This document shows, piece after piece, positions 54,058 to 61,108 of a stretch of DNA of 64,000 bases. Both the position numbers and the translations under genes were made by a program. Source of the DNA: Oceanipulchritudo coccoides (GTDB lineage Bacteria; Verrucomicrobiota; Verrucomicrobiia; Opitutales; Oceanipulchritudinaceae); the NCBI RefSeq assembly GCF_010500615.1, contig NZ_JAAGNX010000003.1, positions 124,001 to 188,000 of the forward strand, given 5' to 3'. Within the stretch, counting starts at the first letter, position 1. Each line of letters starts with the position of its first letter. The notes below the pieces were generated by a model. It was not told the origin of the DNA. It saw only the letters and a program-made list of their open reading frames with translations, and ran no database searches.

Positions 54058-54103
54058 TTCATCGCTTGGTTTGATTGTTTTCAGTCCAAATGGACTGTGT
54101 TCA

Positions 54104-54841
54104 TTAAATGTGATTTAACCGAAGAAAGGACTGGTAAGCTACTTCAGCTTTTTGACGGTTAACGGCATTCTCTTCCGAATGGTAAATCCCGCGAATCATC
54201 TCCTTGAAGTGGTCGCGGAGCTTCGAGGGGAAAAGGTGTTGGGAGCTGTCTTTGAAAATTTCCTGGTTGTTTTCATCTGTTGAATAGAACGGTTTGTAAT
54301 TTTTGCCATATCGATCATTCAGTTGGTTGATGATCGTCGGAAAATCTCTTGTTGTTGTCTCAAAGTTAGCGGCAACAAACTGGCCGGCCCAGGGTTCCAG
54401 GCGCTGATAAAACTGTGAGAAGCGTCGAGTCCAGTAAAGGGTGAGAAGCTTGAGGCCCTTGTCGGCAATTCCCTTTGAAGGGTCCAGGCCTTTTATTTCT
54501 TCGAATTCAAGGACCTTGGCGGGCTTAGAAAGAATGGCTTCCTCCGGTTCACGAATCAGGACCACTGTTGGAACCTTCCATTTGATCGCCATGATGATGT
54601 TTGCGGGCGAGTGGGTGTGCGTGCCTATGTGGAGCTTGTTCGAGGGGTCGTTGACCTGCCGGAACGCCTTGACGGCAAAGCTGTTCGCACATCGCGGATA
54701 CCCTTCGATGACCAACTCGGAATTCCGGCGTACCAGGCGGTTGATTGGACGATCTCCCAATCGGAAATTCTGGATCCTCCAGTAAAGGTGGGGCCACCTC
54801 TCGATAATGTCTGAGCAAACCCGACTGAAATACCATTTCAT
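54104..54841 (-). CDS. Sulfotransferase-like protein
   Basis: A 245-residue protein. ELVIEGYPRCANSFAVKAFR (near 42-61) has the P-loop-like 5'-phosphosulfate site with R-C-A-N-S, and TVVLIREPEEAILSKPAKVL (near 91-110) is the 3'-phosphate motif with Arg and Ser. The sequence is more distant from known sulfotransferases than the gene at 38,564, so activity is likely but not certain. It stands between rfbF and a methyltransferase gene. Two sulfotransferase genes in one locus suggest more than one sulfated position. Confidence 0.68.
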   Translation of the reverse strand: MKWYFSRVCSDIIERWPHLYWRIQNFRLGDRPINRLVRRNSELVIEGYPRCANSFAVKAFRQVNDPSNKLHIGTHTHSPANIIMAIKWKVPTVVLIREPEEAILSKPAKVLEFEEIKGLDPSKGIADKGLKLLTLYWTRRFSQFYQRLEPWAGQFVAANFETTTRDFPTIINQLNDRYGKNYKPFYSTDENNQEIFKDSSQHLFPSKLRDHFKEMIRGIYHSEENAVNRQKAEVAYQSFLRLNHI

Positions 54842-54883
54842 CTGCAGGAATTTCCAATCCTGAATCGCACAACGAAGAGGCGC

Positions 54884-55651
54884 TCAGCTCTTGATTCCCA
54901 CAAGATAAATATTGCTGCACAACTGCGGCCTCAACCTCAATGGCTTGTCCATCAGGCGGGTCAGGGATCTTTGTACCGAATTCCTCGAATGATACCCCAT
55001 CCAGTTTCTTCCAATTATCCGGAGATTTTTCAAGCCAAGGTCCCTGCCAATGTAGAGCAGGTCAGACACATCGGGCTCACGGACATGTCCGCGGAATTTC
55101 TCTGTCTCGTACCATCCGTCCATTGAGCTCCATTTGCTGTTTCCAAAAAGACCGGAAAAGCGCTTTTTCAAATTGGCACAATTTGGGCCGCTGAGGATGA
55201 AAGCCCCTCCCGGCTTGAGCAATTGTATCGCCTCGTGGAAGAGCTTCTTGGGGGAATTGTGCCAATGTTCCATGGTGTCATACGCAGTAATTACATCAAA
55301 AGGTCCTTGGACACCTTCCAACCCTTTCTCAATGACATCAAGGGTCACCACCTCAACGCCTTTGGACCGGTGCAGATTCAAAACGGAGGGCCCCAGTTCA
55401 TGGTTCACCGGGTCATCAAAGTCATCAATGAGAACAGAACGCTTGCACCCCAGTACGGCGCAACCGATGGAGAACAGGCCAATTCCCCCGCCTATGTCGC
55501 AAATTTCCAGATCCGAAGGCTGCTTTCCGGCACAAGCTTCAAGGGCAATCTCAACATTGAATGCCATACGTGCCACATCCTTTTGCTGCCCTTTCCTCAT
55601 CTCAGGTGGGTATTCACTGGCTATCTTCTGCAGTGTACTTGTGATATTCAT
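54884..55651 (-). CDS. Class I SAM-dependent methyltransferase
   Basis: A 255-residue methyltransferase. LEICDIGGGIGLFSIGCAVL (near 46-65) is motif I, GPFDVITAYDTMEHWHNSPK (near 116-135) is motif II and LLKPGGAFILSGPNCANLKK follows. A RSLTRLMDKPLRLRPQLCSN tail suggests a membrane-near helix. It sits 33 bases downstream of the UDP-sugar dehydrogenase gene. The substrate is probably a sugar or lipid-linked intermediate, by context. Confidence 0.84.
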   Translation of the reverse strand: MNITSTLQKIASEYPPEMRKGQQKDVARMAFNVEIALEACAGKQPSDLEICDIGGGIGLFSIGCAVLGCKRSVLIDDFDDPVNHELGPSVLNLHRSKGVEVVTLDVIEKGLEGVQGPFDVITAYDTMEHWHNSPKKLFHEAIQLLKPGGAFILSGPNCANLKKRFSGLFGNSKWSSMDGWYETEKFRGHVREPDVSDLLYIGRDLGLKNLRIIGRNWMGYHSRNSVQRSLTRLMDKPLRLRPQLCSNIYLVGIKS

Positions 55652-55684
55652 AGTTATTTCAGGGTTGATGGTGAAAGTGATGGA

Positions 55685-56950
55685 TCAAGCCTTCAAATAC
55701 TTCTGGGGCTTGTCATGGATCCAGTTCCGGGTGTCGACAACCGGGCAACGGAATCCCGAAAAATCAACCGCCTTGTAGGCTTCATGATTTGTCGCAAGCA
55801 GAATACAGTCATACTCATCCGAAATCTCCACACTCTTCCGCCCGGCAAAATGCGGATGTTCGCGCGTCAGCTTGATCTCAGGCACATACGGATCGTTGTA
55901 ATCGACAATCGCTCCCCTCGCCTCCAGTTTCTCCATGAGCACATAGCTCGGTGACTCCCGGTCATCGTCGACATTCGGCTTGTAGGCCAAGCCAAGAATA
56001 AGAATCCGGCTTCCCTTGATGGCTTTCCCGTCATTGTTGAGAGCCTCAGCAACCCGCCCGATCACGTAGTCCGGCATGTTTGTGTTTATTTCCCCGGCCA
56101 GCTCAATAAAGCGAGTATGTTGACCGTACTCACGAGCCTTCCAAGTCAGATAAAACGGGTCAATCGGGATGCAGTGTCCTCCAAGGCCGGGGCCCGGATA
56201 AAACGGCATGTAGCCGAACGGCTTTGTCGCGGCCGCATCAATGACGTCCCAGACGTCAATGCCCATCTCGTGGAAAACGACCTTAAGCTCGTTGACCAGG
56301 GCAATATTGACCGAGCGGAAAATATTCTCCGTGAGCTTGGTTGCTTCAGCCACCCGACAGGAACCGACTGGGTGTACCTTGTCGAGGGCCTTCGAATACA
56401 GCTCAACACATCGCTCCAGGCACTTTTCGGTATATCCACCCATTACCTTTGGGATTGTCTTGACCGAGTGGTCCTTCCTACCCGGATCCTCACGCTCGGG
56501 CGAGAATGCCAGATGGAAGTCGATGCCTGCCTTCAGCCCGCTAACCTTTTCCAGAACCTCCCGAAGATCCGTGTCCGTGGTTCCCGGATAGGTTGTTGAT
56601 TCAAGAACGATCAGCGTTCCCTTCTTCATGTGGGGAGCAATGGCTTCCCCAGACTTCAGGACATAACTGATGTCGGGCTCCCGGTATTTGCTAAGGGGTG
56701 TTGGCACACAAATGAGAACCGCCTCAACCTCGGCAACCCGGGAAAAGTCTGTGGAGGCCTCAAATAACCCACTCTCACGCGCAGCTTTTACGGTCGCCGA
56801 TTCAATATGCTTGATGTAGCTGCGCCCGGCGTTGAGGGAATCCACCTTCTTGGCATCTACATCCAGACCCAGGACTTCAACTCCAGACTCCGCGAACCGG
56901 AGACCGAGAGGAAGACCAACATATCCGAGTCCAATAATGGCAATTTTCAT
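55685..56950 (-). CDS. UDP-sugar 6-dehydrogenase (WbpA-type)
   Basis: A 421-residue nucleotide-sugar dehydrogenase. GLGYVGLPLGLRFAESGVEV is the NAD site, ESTTYPGTTDTDLREVLEK and FSPEREDPGRKDHSVKTIPK mark the WbpA (UDP-GlcNAc 6-dehydrogenase) group, and the catalytic Cys lies in GPGLGGHCIPIDPFYL (near 255). Oxidation of UDP-GlcNAc or UDP-Glc to the uronate is the expected reaction; which one is not certain. The true start is ATG 56,950, overlapping the 4-epimerase stop by four bases, so both act in sequence. Confidence 0.85.
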   Translation of the reverse strand: MKIAIIGLGYVGLPLGLRFAESGVEVLGLDVDAKKVDSLNAGRSYIKHIESATVKAARESGLFEASTDFSRVAEVEAVLICVPTPLSKYREPDISYVLKSGEAIAPHMKKGTLIVLESTTYPGTTDTDLREVLEKVSGLKAGIDFHLAFSPEREDPGRKDHSVKTIPKVMGGYTEKCLERCVELYSKALDKVHPVGSCRVAEATKLTENIFRSVNIALVNELKVVFHEMGIDVWDVIDAAATKPFGYMPFYPGPGLGGHCIPIDPFYLTWKAREYGQHTRFIELAGEINTNMPDYVIGRVAEALNNDGKAIKGSRILILGLAYKPNVDDDRESPSYVLMEKLEARGAIVDYNDPYVPEIKLTREHPHFAGRKSVEISDEYDCILLATNHEAYKAVDFSGFRCPVVDTRNWIHDKPQKYLKA

Positions 56951-57957
56951 AATTCGTAGATATCTGAATTCCTCCGAAACCACTCCACTGTCTTCTCAAA
57001 TCCTTCCTCCGGCCCAATCCGCGGGTCCCACCCCAGCAATTCTCTAGCCTTTGAATTGTCCGCCTGCGTGTCGACCATGTCAGCCTTGTTGAAAGGCAAA
57101 TAATCAATGATGGCCTTCTTTCCAAGATGCCGCTCAAAGGCCTCAATCATGGTGTTGATGGCGACCGGTTCATTACCCCCACCAAGGTTGAAAACCTCAT
57201 GCCCTACCCGCTTGAGCGCCCGCACCGTTCCGTCGGCAATGTCGTCGATGTAGGTAAAGTCCCTTCTTTGCGTCCCGTCGCCAAAAAGCTGGATTGGCTG
57301 ACCATTATCGATCCACTTCAGAAACCTCAGCGGTGACATATCAGGTCGGCCTGCCGGGCCGTAGACTGTGAAGTAGCGGCAAATGGAGACATCGATCCCA
57401 TAGAGATGATGCCACGTGTATCCTGCTGCCTCGGCCGCTTTCTTGGATGCTGCGTATGGGGAAATCGGGGTATTGACCGGCAGGTCCTCCTTGAACGGTA
57501 TTGGCTGGCCCGCATAGAGCGATGAGGTGGAAGCGAGGACATACTTTTCCACCCCGTTTTTGCGCATCGCTTCTAATAAATTAACCGTCCCATCCGAATT
57601 GGTCCGAAAATAAACATAGGGATCTTCTATGGAAGCACGCACGCCTGCCCGGGCGGCGAGATTGATCACCGCATCGAAGTTGTTTGCTTTGAATAACGCA
57701 TCCACTGCATCCCGGTTTTCAATATCGAGCAGGTGGAAGCGGGCATTCTCTGTTTCCAAATCAACCGGCTTGGACAAATTGGAGAGGACCGAATCCTCAA
57801 TGGAGAATCCGAGGTCACGCAAGCGCCAGAGCTTGAGGCGCTGATCGTAGTAGTCGTTAAGGTTATCCACCCCAACAACGGAGTGTCCCTGCTGCAGGAG
57901 CAACTGAGCTGTCTTCCAGCCGACAAAGCCGGCCATACCTGTGAGGAGAATATTCAT
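56947..57957 (-). CDS. UDP-glucuronate 4-epimerase-like protein (CapI type)
   Basis: A 336-residue extended SDR. LLTGMAGFVGWKTAQLLLQQ and GVDNLNDYYDQRLKLWRLRD (near 30-49) are the signature of CapI/GAE-type UDP-glucuronate 4-epimerases. Catalytic STSSLY and PYAASKKAAE (Tyr-Lys) are intact. By family it interconverts UDP-GlcA and UDP-GalA, and with the adjacent dehydrogenase it could also act on the HexNAc-uronate. Downstream translation is coupled to the dehydrogenase. Confidence 0.86.
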   Translation of the reverse strand: MNILLTGMAGFVGWKTAQLLLQQGHSVVGVDNLNDYYDQRLKLWRLRDLGFSIEDSVLSNLSKPVDLETENARFHLLDIENRDAVDALFKANNFDAVINLAARAGVRASIEDPYVYFRTNSDGTVNLLEAMRKNGVEKYVLASTSSLYAGQPIPFKEDLPVNTPISPYAASKKAAEAAGYTWHHLYGIDVSICRYFTVYGPAGRPDMSPLRFLKWIDNGQPIQLFGDGTQRRDFTYIDDIADGTVRALKRVGHEVFNLGGGNEPVAINTMIEAFERHLGKKAIIDYLPFNKADMVDTQADNSKARELLGWDPRIGPEEGFEKTVEWFRRNSDIYEL

Positions 57958-58016
57958 TATTTAACTACGAATCCGAAAAATAACACTAATGGAGGAGGGA
58001 CTATGGATGAAGAACT

Positions 58017-58095
58017 AAACACGGATTACACAGATCTCACAGATTTAGAGTCATTCAAAATTCCCTGATCCTTTAAATCCGTGCGATCCGTGGTG
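58017..58095. repeat. CACGGAT-type inverted repeat downstream of glucuronokinase
   Basis: In the 142-bp gap after the kinase stop, AACACGGATTACACAGATCT (from 58,018) and the opposing AAATCCGTGCGATCCGTGGTG-like arm (58,075-58,095) are inverted copies of a CACGGATNNCAC(A/G)GAT unit. It is one of three foldback elements that fill consecutive spacers at the promoter end of the locus. No gene is visible in the gap. Confidence 0.65.
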
Positions 58096-58099
58096 TATA

Positions 58100-59194
58100 T
58101 TACACCACCCTCGGCCTCAGCACCCGCACCCCCATCGTCTCAAACTTCGCCTTCATCGCCTCATACGGGTCATCATCCTCAATGAGGCCGACGATCGCGC
58201 CGCCTGATCCCGCGAACTTGGCGGAGGCCCCGAATGAGCGTGCGGTATTGACGAGCTCACGATTGCCGTCGCCGACATCAAAGAGAGCGGCGCGGAGGTC
58301 GAAGTTTTCGTTAAGGAGGGCGGAGAGGGAGGAGATGAGTCGGTCCTTTCCCACTTCGCCATTGCTTCGAGGGACAGGCAGGCCCGGTTGCAGAAACTCT
58401 TCAGTGCTGGGGTTTGCGCTGTTACCGGGCCTAAAGACCCGACTCATGGTGTCACGGAACTCCTCGGTAAGGTTGGCCCATTTTTGAATGGCCTCAAGGA
58501 CCTGTGGATCATGCTTCTTGAACCGCGTGCGGAGGTCGTTGTGGTAGACCTCCGTGCCCTGGGAGAGGTCCTCGCGATAGGCGATGTAGAGGGCGTTCGC
58601 GATGGGGGTTGGGTCAAGCAGCTCGTATGTGCCGTAGCCGCGTTCATCCATCAATTGCTTGTCAAAATCCATGTAGACCAATCCCCCGTATGCCTGGGCC
58701 ACGCGGTCCTGTAGACCGGCGGGAATGGCCAGCTCGCAATTCTCGACCGCGAGGACGAGGTTGGCGAGCGAGTGGCGTGAGATGGCGACATTGTAGAACC
58801 CCATCAATGCGCGTGCGCAGGCGGTGATGATGGCGGATGAGCCGGCGAGCCCGACCTGGTTGGGAATATTGGATTTATAGCGCAGGGTGAAGTTGCGGTC
58901 ATCGAGCGTGATCCCGCGCGACTGGCAGTAATCGAAAAACACCTTACACGTCGCCTTGAGGAGCCGGAACCCTCCGTAGTAGCCATGCTTCTGGACATCA
59001 CCGTGGAGGTCGTTGAGCCCCGCAAAGACCGAATGGTCGCGTCGGCTCGGGAGCAGCTCCAGCTCGGGGGATTCCCAGAGCTCGATGGACGCATGGAAAG
59101 CATCGAACGTGAAGGCGATCGTCTTGCCATTGTATCCATCGGACGGGTTACCGATGAGGCCCGCACGGGCATAGGCTTTTGTACGGATCAGCAT
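58100..59194 (-). CDS. Glucuronokinase-like GHMP kinase
   Basis: A 364-residue GHMP kinase. RAGLIGNPSDGYNGKTIAFT (near 10), HGYYGGFRLLKATCKVFFDY, the ATP-binding PNQVGLAGSSAIITAC (near 124), AIPAGLQDRVAQAYGGLVYM and FAGSGGAIVGLIE closely resemble plant glucuronokinase, which phosphorylates D-glucuronate at C1. The next upstream gene encodes a UDP-sugar pyrophosphorylase, so together they could convert glucuronate to UDP-glucuronate. ATG 59,194 is used; the longer frame begins with a TTG in a repeat. The repeat abuts the start codon. Confidence 0.78.
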   Translation of the reverse strand: MLIRTKAYARAGLIGNPSDGYNGKTIAFTFDAFHASIELWESPELELLPSRRDHSVFAGLNDLHGDVQKHGYYGGFRLLKATCKVFFDYCQSRGITLDDRNFTLRYKSNIPNQVGLAGSSAIITACARALMGFYNVAISRHSLANLVLAVENCELAIPAGLQDRVAQAYGGLVYMDFDKQLMDERGYGTYELLDPTPIANALYIAYREDLSQGTEVYHNDLRTRFKKHDPQVLEAIQKWANLTEEFRDTMSRVFRPGNSANPSTEEFLQPGLPVPRSNGEVGKDRLISSLSALLNENFDLRAALFDVGDGNRELVNTARSFGASAKFAGSGGAIVGLIEDDDPYEAMKAKFETMGVRVLRPRVV

Positions 59195-59229
59195 CTCACA
59201 AAGGCACAAAGAGGCAAAGGCACAAAGGG
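59195..59229. repeat. AAAGGCACAAAG repeat at the glucuronokinase start
   Basis: The 35 bp upstream of the kinase ATG (minus strand) consist of CTCACAAAGGCACAAAGAGG followed by CAAAGGCACAAAGGGG, two overlapping copies of an AAAGGCACAAAG unit. It occupies the usual ribosome-binding region, where no clear GGAGG is seen; only the CCTTTGTG-rich minus-strand sequence precedes the start. The same family appears, in opposite orientation, ahead of rfbG (53,215). Confidence 0.7.
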
Positions 59230-59233
59230 GAAG

Positions 59234-59375
59234 TAACTACGAATTTCACGAATCTCACGAATGGGTTGTTTGAGGGGATTTAATCACAATAAATAACTAA
59301 ACATTAGAATTTTCGTATGTTCCGCGTGTTTCGTAGTTAAAAAACCATTCGGATGATTCGTGAAATTCGTAGTTA
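59234..59375. repeat. Foldback element 1 (TAACTACGAA...)
   Basis: A 142-bp element with perfect 20-bp terminal inverted repeats: TAACTACGAATTTCACGAAT (59,234-59,253) and its complement ATTCGTGAAATTCGTAGTTA (59,356-59,375). Between them are TGAGGGGATTTAATCACAAT and a second internal CGTAGTTA (near 59,332). Its end is within a few bases of the pyrophosphorylase stop. A homologous element is on the other side of that gene. Confidence 0.93.
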
Positions 59376-59378
59376 CCC

Positions 59379-60176
59379 TCATTCCGGCGCACCAACATCC
59401 TTGCGCTTGCCGGGGATGCGGATTGCGCTGAACCCGGATTGCTTCATGACCGCTGCCATGGCATCGGTGAGCTGAATCTCGTTGTTGCGTCCAGGGGGCA
59501 CCGTTTTCAGTGCATTAAAAATCGAATTGGAGAGAACATACCGCGCAGCGAAAGCAAAAGCATCAGGAAGCGTGGCGCCGAAGGCCCCGCGTATGACCGG
59601 CACCTCGCCGGGGGCGGGTTTTTCAATCATCGCATCGAGGGAAAAAGATCCGTCCTTCTGGAGGGCTCCCCCACAGACCCCATAACGGGTGGCCTTCTCG
59701 GGCGTTACCGATTCCACGGCAACCTGGGACATCTTCGTCTCTTCAAACAATTTCACCATCTGCGGGAGGGGCGAACCGCCCTGCATGATCGTATCGCCAA
59801 GGAGGACGACAATCCCCTCCCCATCGGCAAAGTCTTCCCCGCAGGCAATCGCGTCACCAAGACCGCGCTGCTCCGGCTGATTGATCCACGTAAAAGTCAG
59901 CCCGTCCGTGAGGGCTTCCCATTCGGCCATGGCCTCGCGCTTCCCGGTTGAGTCGAGCCAGTCCATGAGCGGCTGGTCCCATGAAAAGTACTGCCGGATC
60001 GCTTCCTTCCCCGCGGAGAGGATAATCCCGATTTCCGTGCAGCCGGCATCCTTGGCCTCCTGAACCACATGATGGAGCACCGGAAACTTTCCCACGTGGA
60101 TGAGCTCCTTCGGCACAGCTTTGGTCAACGGAAGGTAACGTGTGCCGAGCCCGGCTGCTGGGATAAGGGCCTTCAT
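59379..60176 (-). CDS. galU: UTP-sugar-1-phosphate uridylyltransferase (GalU-like)
   Basis: A 265-residue nucleotidyltransferase. MKALIPAAGLGTRYLPLTKA then VPKELIHVGKFPVLHHVVQEA is the GalU signature. Further blocks are NQPEQRGLGDAIACGEDFAD and VVLLGDTIMQGG (metal Asp near 141). It is a little shorter than most GalU proteins. It normally makes UDP-glucose; here its position before the glucuronokinase-like gene raises the possibility that it also activates glucuronate-1-phosphate. It is bracketed by two foldback repeats. Confidence 0.82.
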   Translation of the reverse strand: MKALIPAAGLGTRYLPLTKAVPKELIHVGKFPVLHHVVQEAKDAGCTEIGIILSAGKEAIRQYFSWDQPLMDWLDSTGKREAMAEWEALTDGLTFTWINQPEQRGLGDAIACGEDFADGEGIVVLLGDTIMQGGSPLPQMVKLFEETKMSQVAVESVTPEKATRYGVCGGALQKDGSFSLDAMIEKPAPGEVPVIRGAFGATLPDAFAFAARYVLSNSIFNALKTVPPGRNNEIQLTDAMAAVMKQSGFSAIRIPGKRKDVGAPE

Positions 60177-60186
60177 TTTTGAATAT

Positions 60187-60298
60187 TAACTACGAATCGC
60201 GCGAATGGGATTTTTTGGGGGGATGTAATCACCATAAAAATTTCCGTATATTCCGTAGTTAAGAAAATCATTCGTACAATTCGTGCGATTCGTAGTTA
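60187..60298. repeat. Foldback element 2 (TAACTACGAA...)
   Basis: A 112-bp relative of the element at 59,234. The arms are TAACTACGAATCGCGCGAAT (60,187-60,206) and ATTCGTGCGATTCGTAGTTA (60,279-60,298), with one mismatch that could pair as G-U. The centre carries GGGGGGATGTAATCACCATA, matching GGGGATTTAATCACAATA of element 1, and CGTATATTCCGTAGTTAA. It fills the gap between the pyrophosphorylase start and the regulator stop. Confidence 0.92.
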
Positions 60299-60312
60299 AG
60301 AAAAATTCGTCG

Positions 60313-60798
60313 TTAATTCTTCCCCTTCAGCGGGCCGGCGAGGAATTTCTCGACCAGCGGGAAGAGCATGCGGCCCTTCTTGCCCCACCCCTCCATTGTG
60401 TTGAGCCGGTCCTCGAGGACTTCCCGGTGCGCCTCCGGCACGCCATCCAGTTGATCCCTGAGGCGCTTGACCGCGTCCCCGCTCTGCTGCAGGTGCGGGA
60501 CCACGTTCTCGTTAAGGATACCGATCAGCAGCCGCCTGAGGGAGGTCTCCGGCTCGTAGAGTGTACGCCGGTCATGCGGGGCATAGATAACCCTGACCGC
60601 TCCCATGCGCTGGAGAAACTTCAGTCCCTGGCTGGCTGAGCCCTTGGAGATTTCCAGTCGCTCGACAAAGTCGTCAAGGGCCAGCGGCTCCGGCGAGGCA
60701 AACGACAGCCCGAACATGGCCCCGACCGATTTCGGCAGGGAAAAGGCCGTCGCGGCGGAAATGCCCAAGGCAACAAGGGATTGCTCGAATTCAGTCAT
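60313..60798 (-). CDS. GbsR/MarR-type transcriptional regulator
   Basis: A 161-residue winged-helix protein. FSLPKSVGAMFGLSFASPEP then LALDDFVERLEISKGSASQG (near 41-60) and LKFLQRMGAVRVIYAPHDRR give the helix-turn-helix and wing of the GbsR/MarR family. The C-terminal half is a coiled, charged dimerisation region. It is the most upstream minus-strand gene of the polysaccharide run and may regulate it. A candidate operator lies 128-156 bp upstream of its start. The ligand is unknown. Confidence 0.8.
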   Translation of the reverse strand: MTEFEQSLVALGISAATAFSLPKSVGAMFGLSFASPEPLALDDFVERLEISKGSASQGLKFLQRMGAVRVIYAPHDRRTLYEPETSLRRLLIGILNENVVPHLQQSGDAVKRLRDQLDGVPEAHREVLEDRLNTMEGWGKKGRMLFPLVEKFLAGPLKGKN

Positions 60799-60925
60799 TG
60801 CAGTTTGTGGCTACGCTGCCGCCCTTGGTCGTAGTCCCACAGGGGGACAAACCAATCGGAAATAGGCGAAATGGGCTGCTTTGCACGTGGGTAGAACCAT
60901 GGCGCTCCCTATCCTTTTGAAGGAA

Positions 60926-60954
60926 AGTTCAGAGAGTTCAAGAAAAAATGAACT
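60926..60954. promoter_or_regulatory. Candidate operator: AGTTCA direct and inverted repeats
   Basis: In the 310-bp gap between the regulator and the IMPase gene, AGTTCA occurs at 60,926-60,931 and 60,935-60,940, and its complement TGAACT at 60,949-60,954. The last two form an inverted repeat with an 8-bp A-rich centre (20 bp overall), the shape expected for a dimeric winged-helix regulator. No clear -35/-10 pair could be placed beside it, so the call is tentative. Confidence 0.35.
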
Positions 60955-60976
60955 AAAGAGGGGTGTTACGGGCATG

Positions 60977-61030
60977 TGTGTCGCGGGCATCCTTGCCTGC
61001 GCTTACCACAGGCAAGGATGCCTGTGACAC
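60977..61030. repeat. Long CAGGCAAGGATGCC palindrome
   Basis: A hairpin with perfect 14-bp arms, GGCATCCTTGCCTG (60,986-60,999) and CAGGCAAGGATGCC (61,009-61,022), separated by nine bases. The outer flanks (TGTGTCGCG and TGTGACACG) extend the pairing with few mismatches to about 23 bp. The inner unit CACAGGCATCC-TTGCCTGTG is the same family as the in-frame palindrome at 32,249. It lies between the putative operator and the IMPase gene, and could also serve as a terminator-like or mRNA-end structure, but no T-run follows. Confidence 0.85.
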
Positions 61031-61108
61031 GACTCTCACCGTCTCAACCAGGGAAAACACAAAGAATAAAGGGTTGAGAACAGCCGAATTTGGGCCTTCC
61101 CTTGCGGT

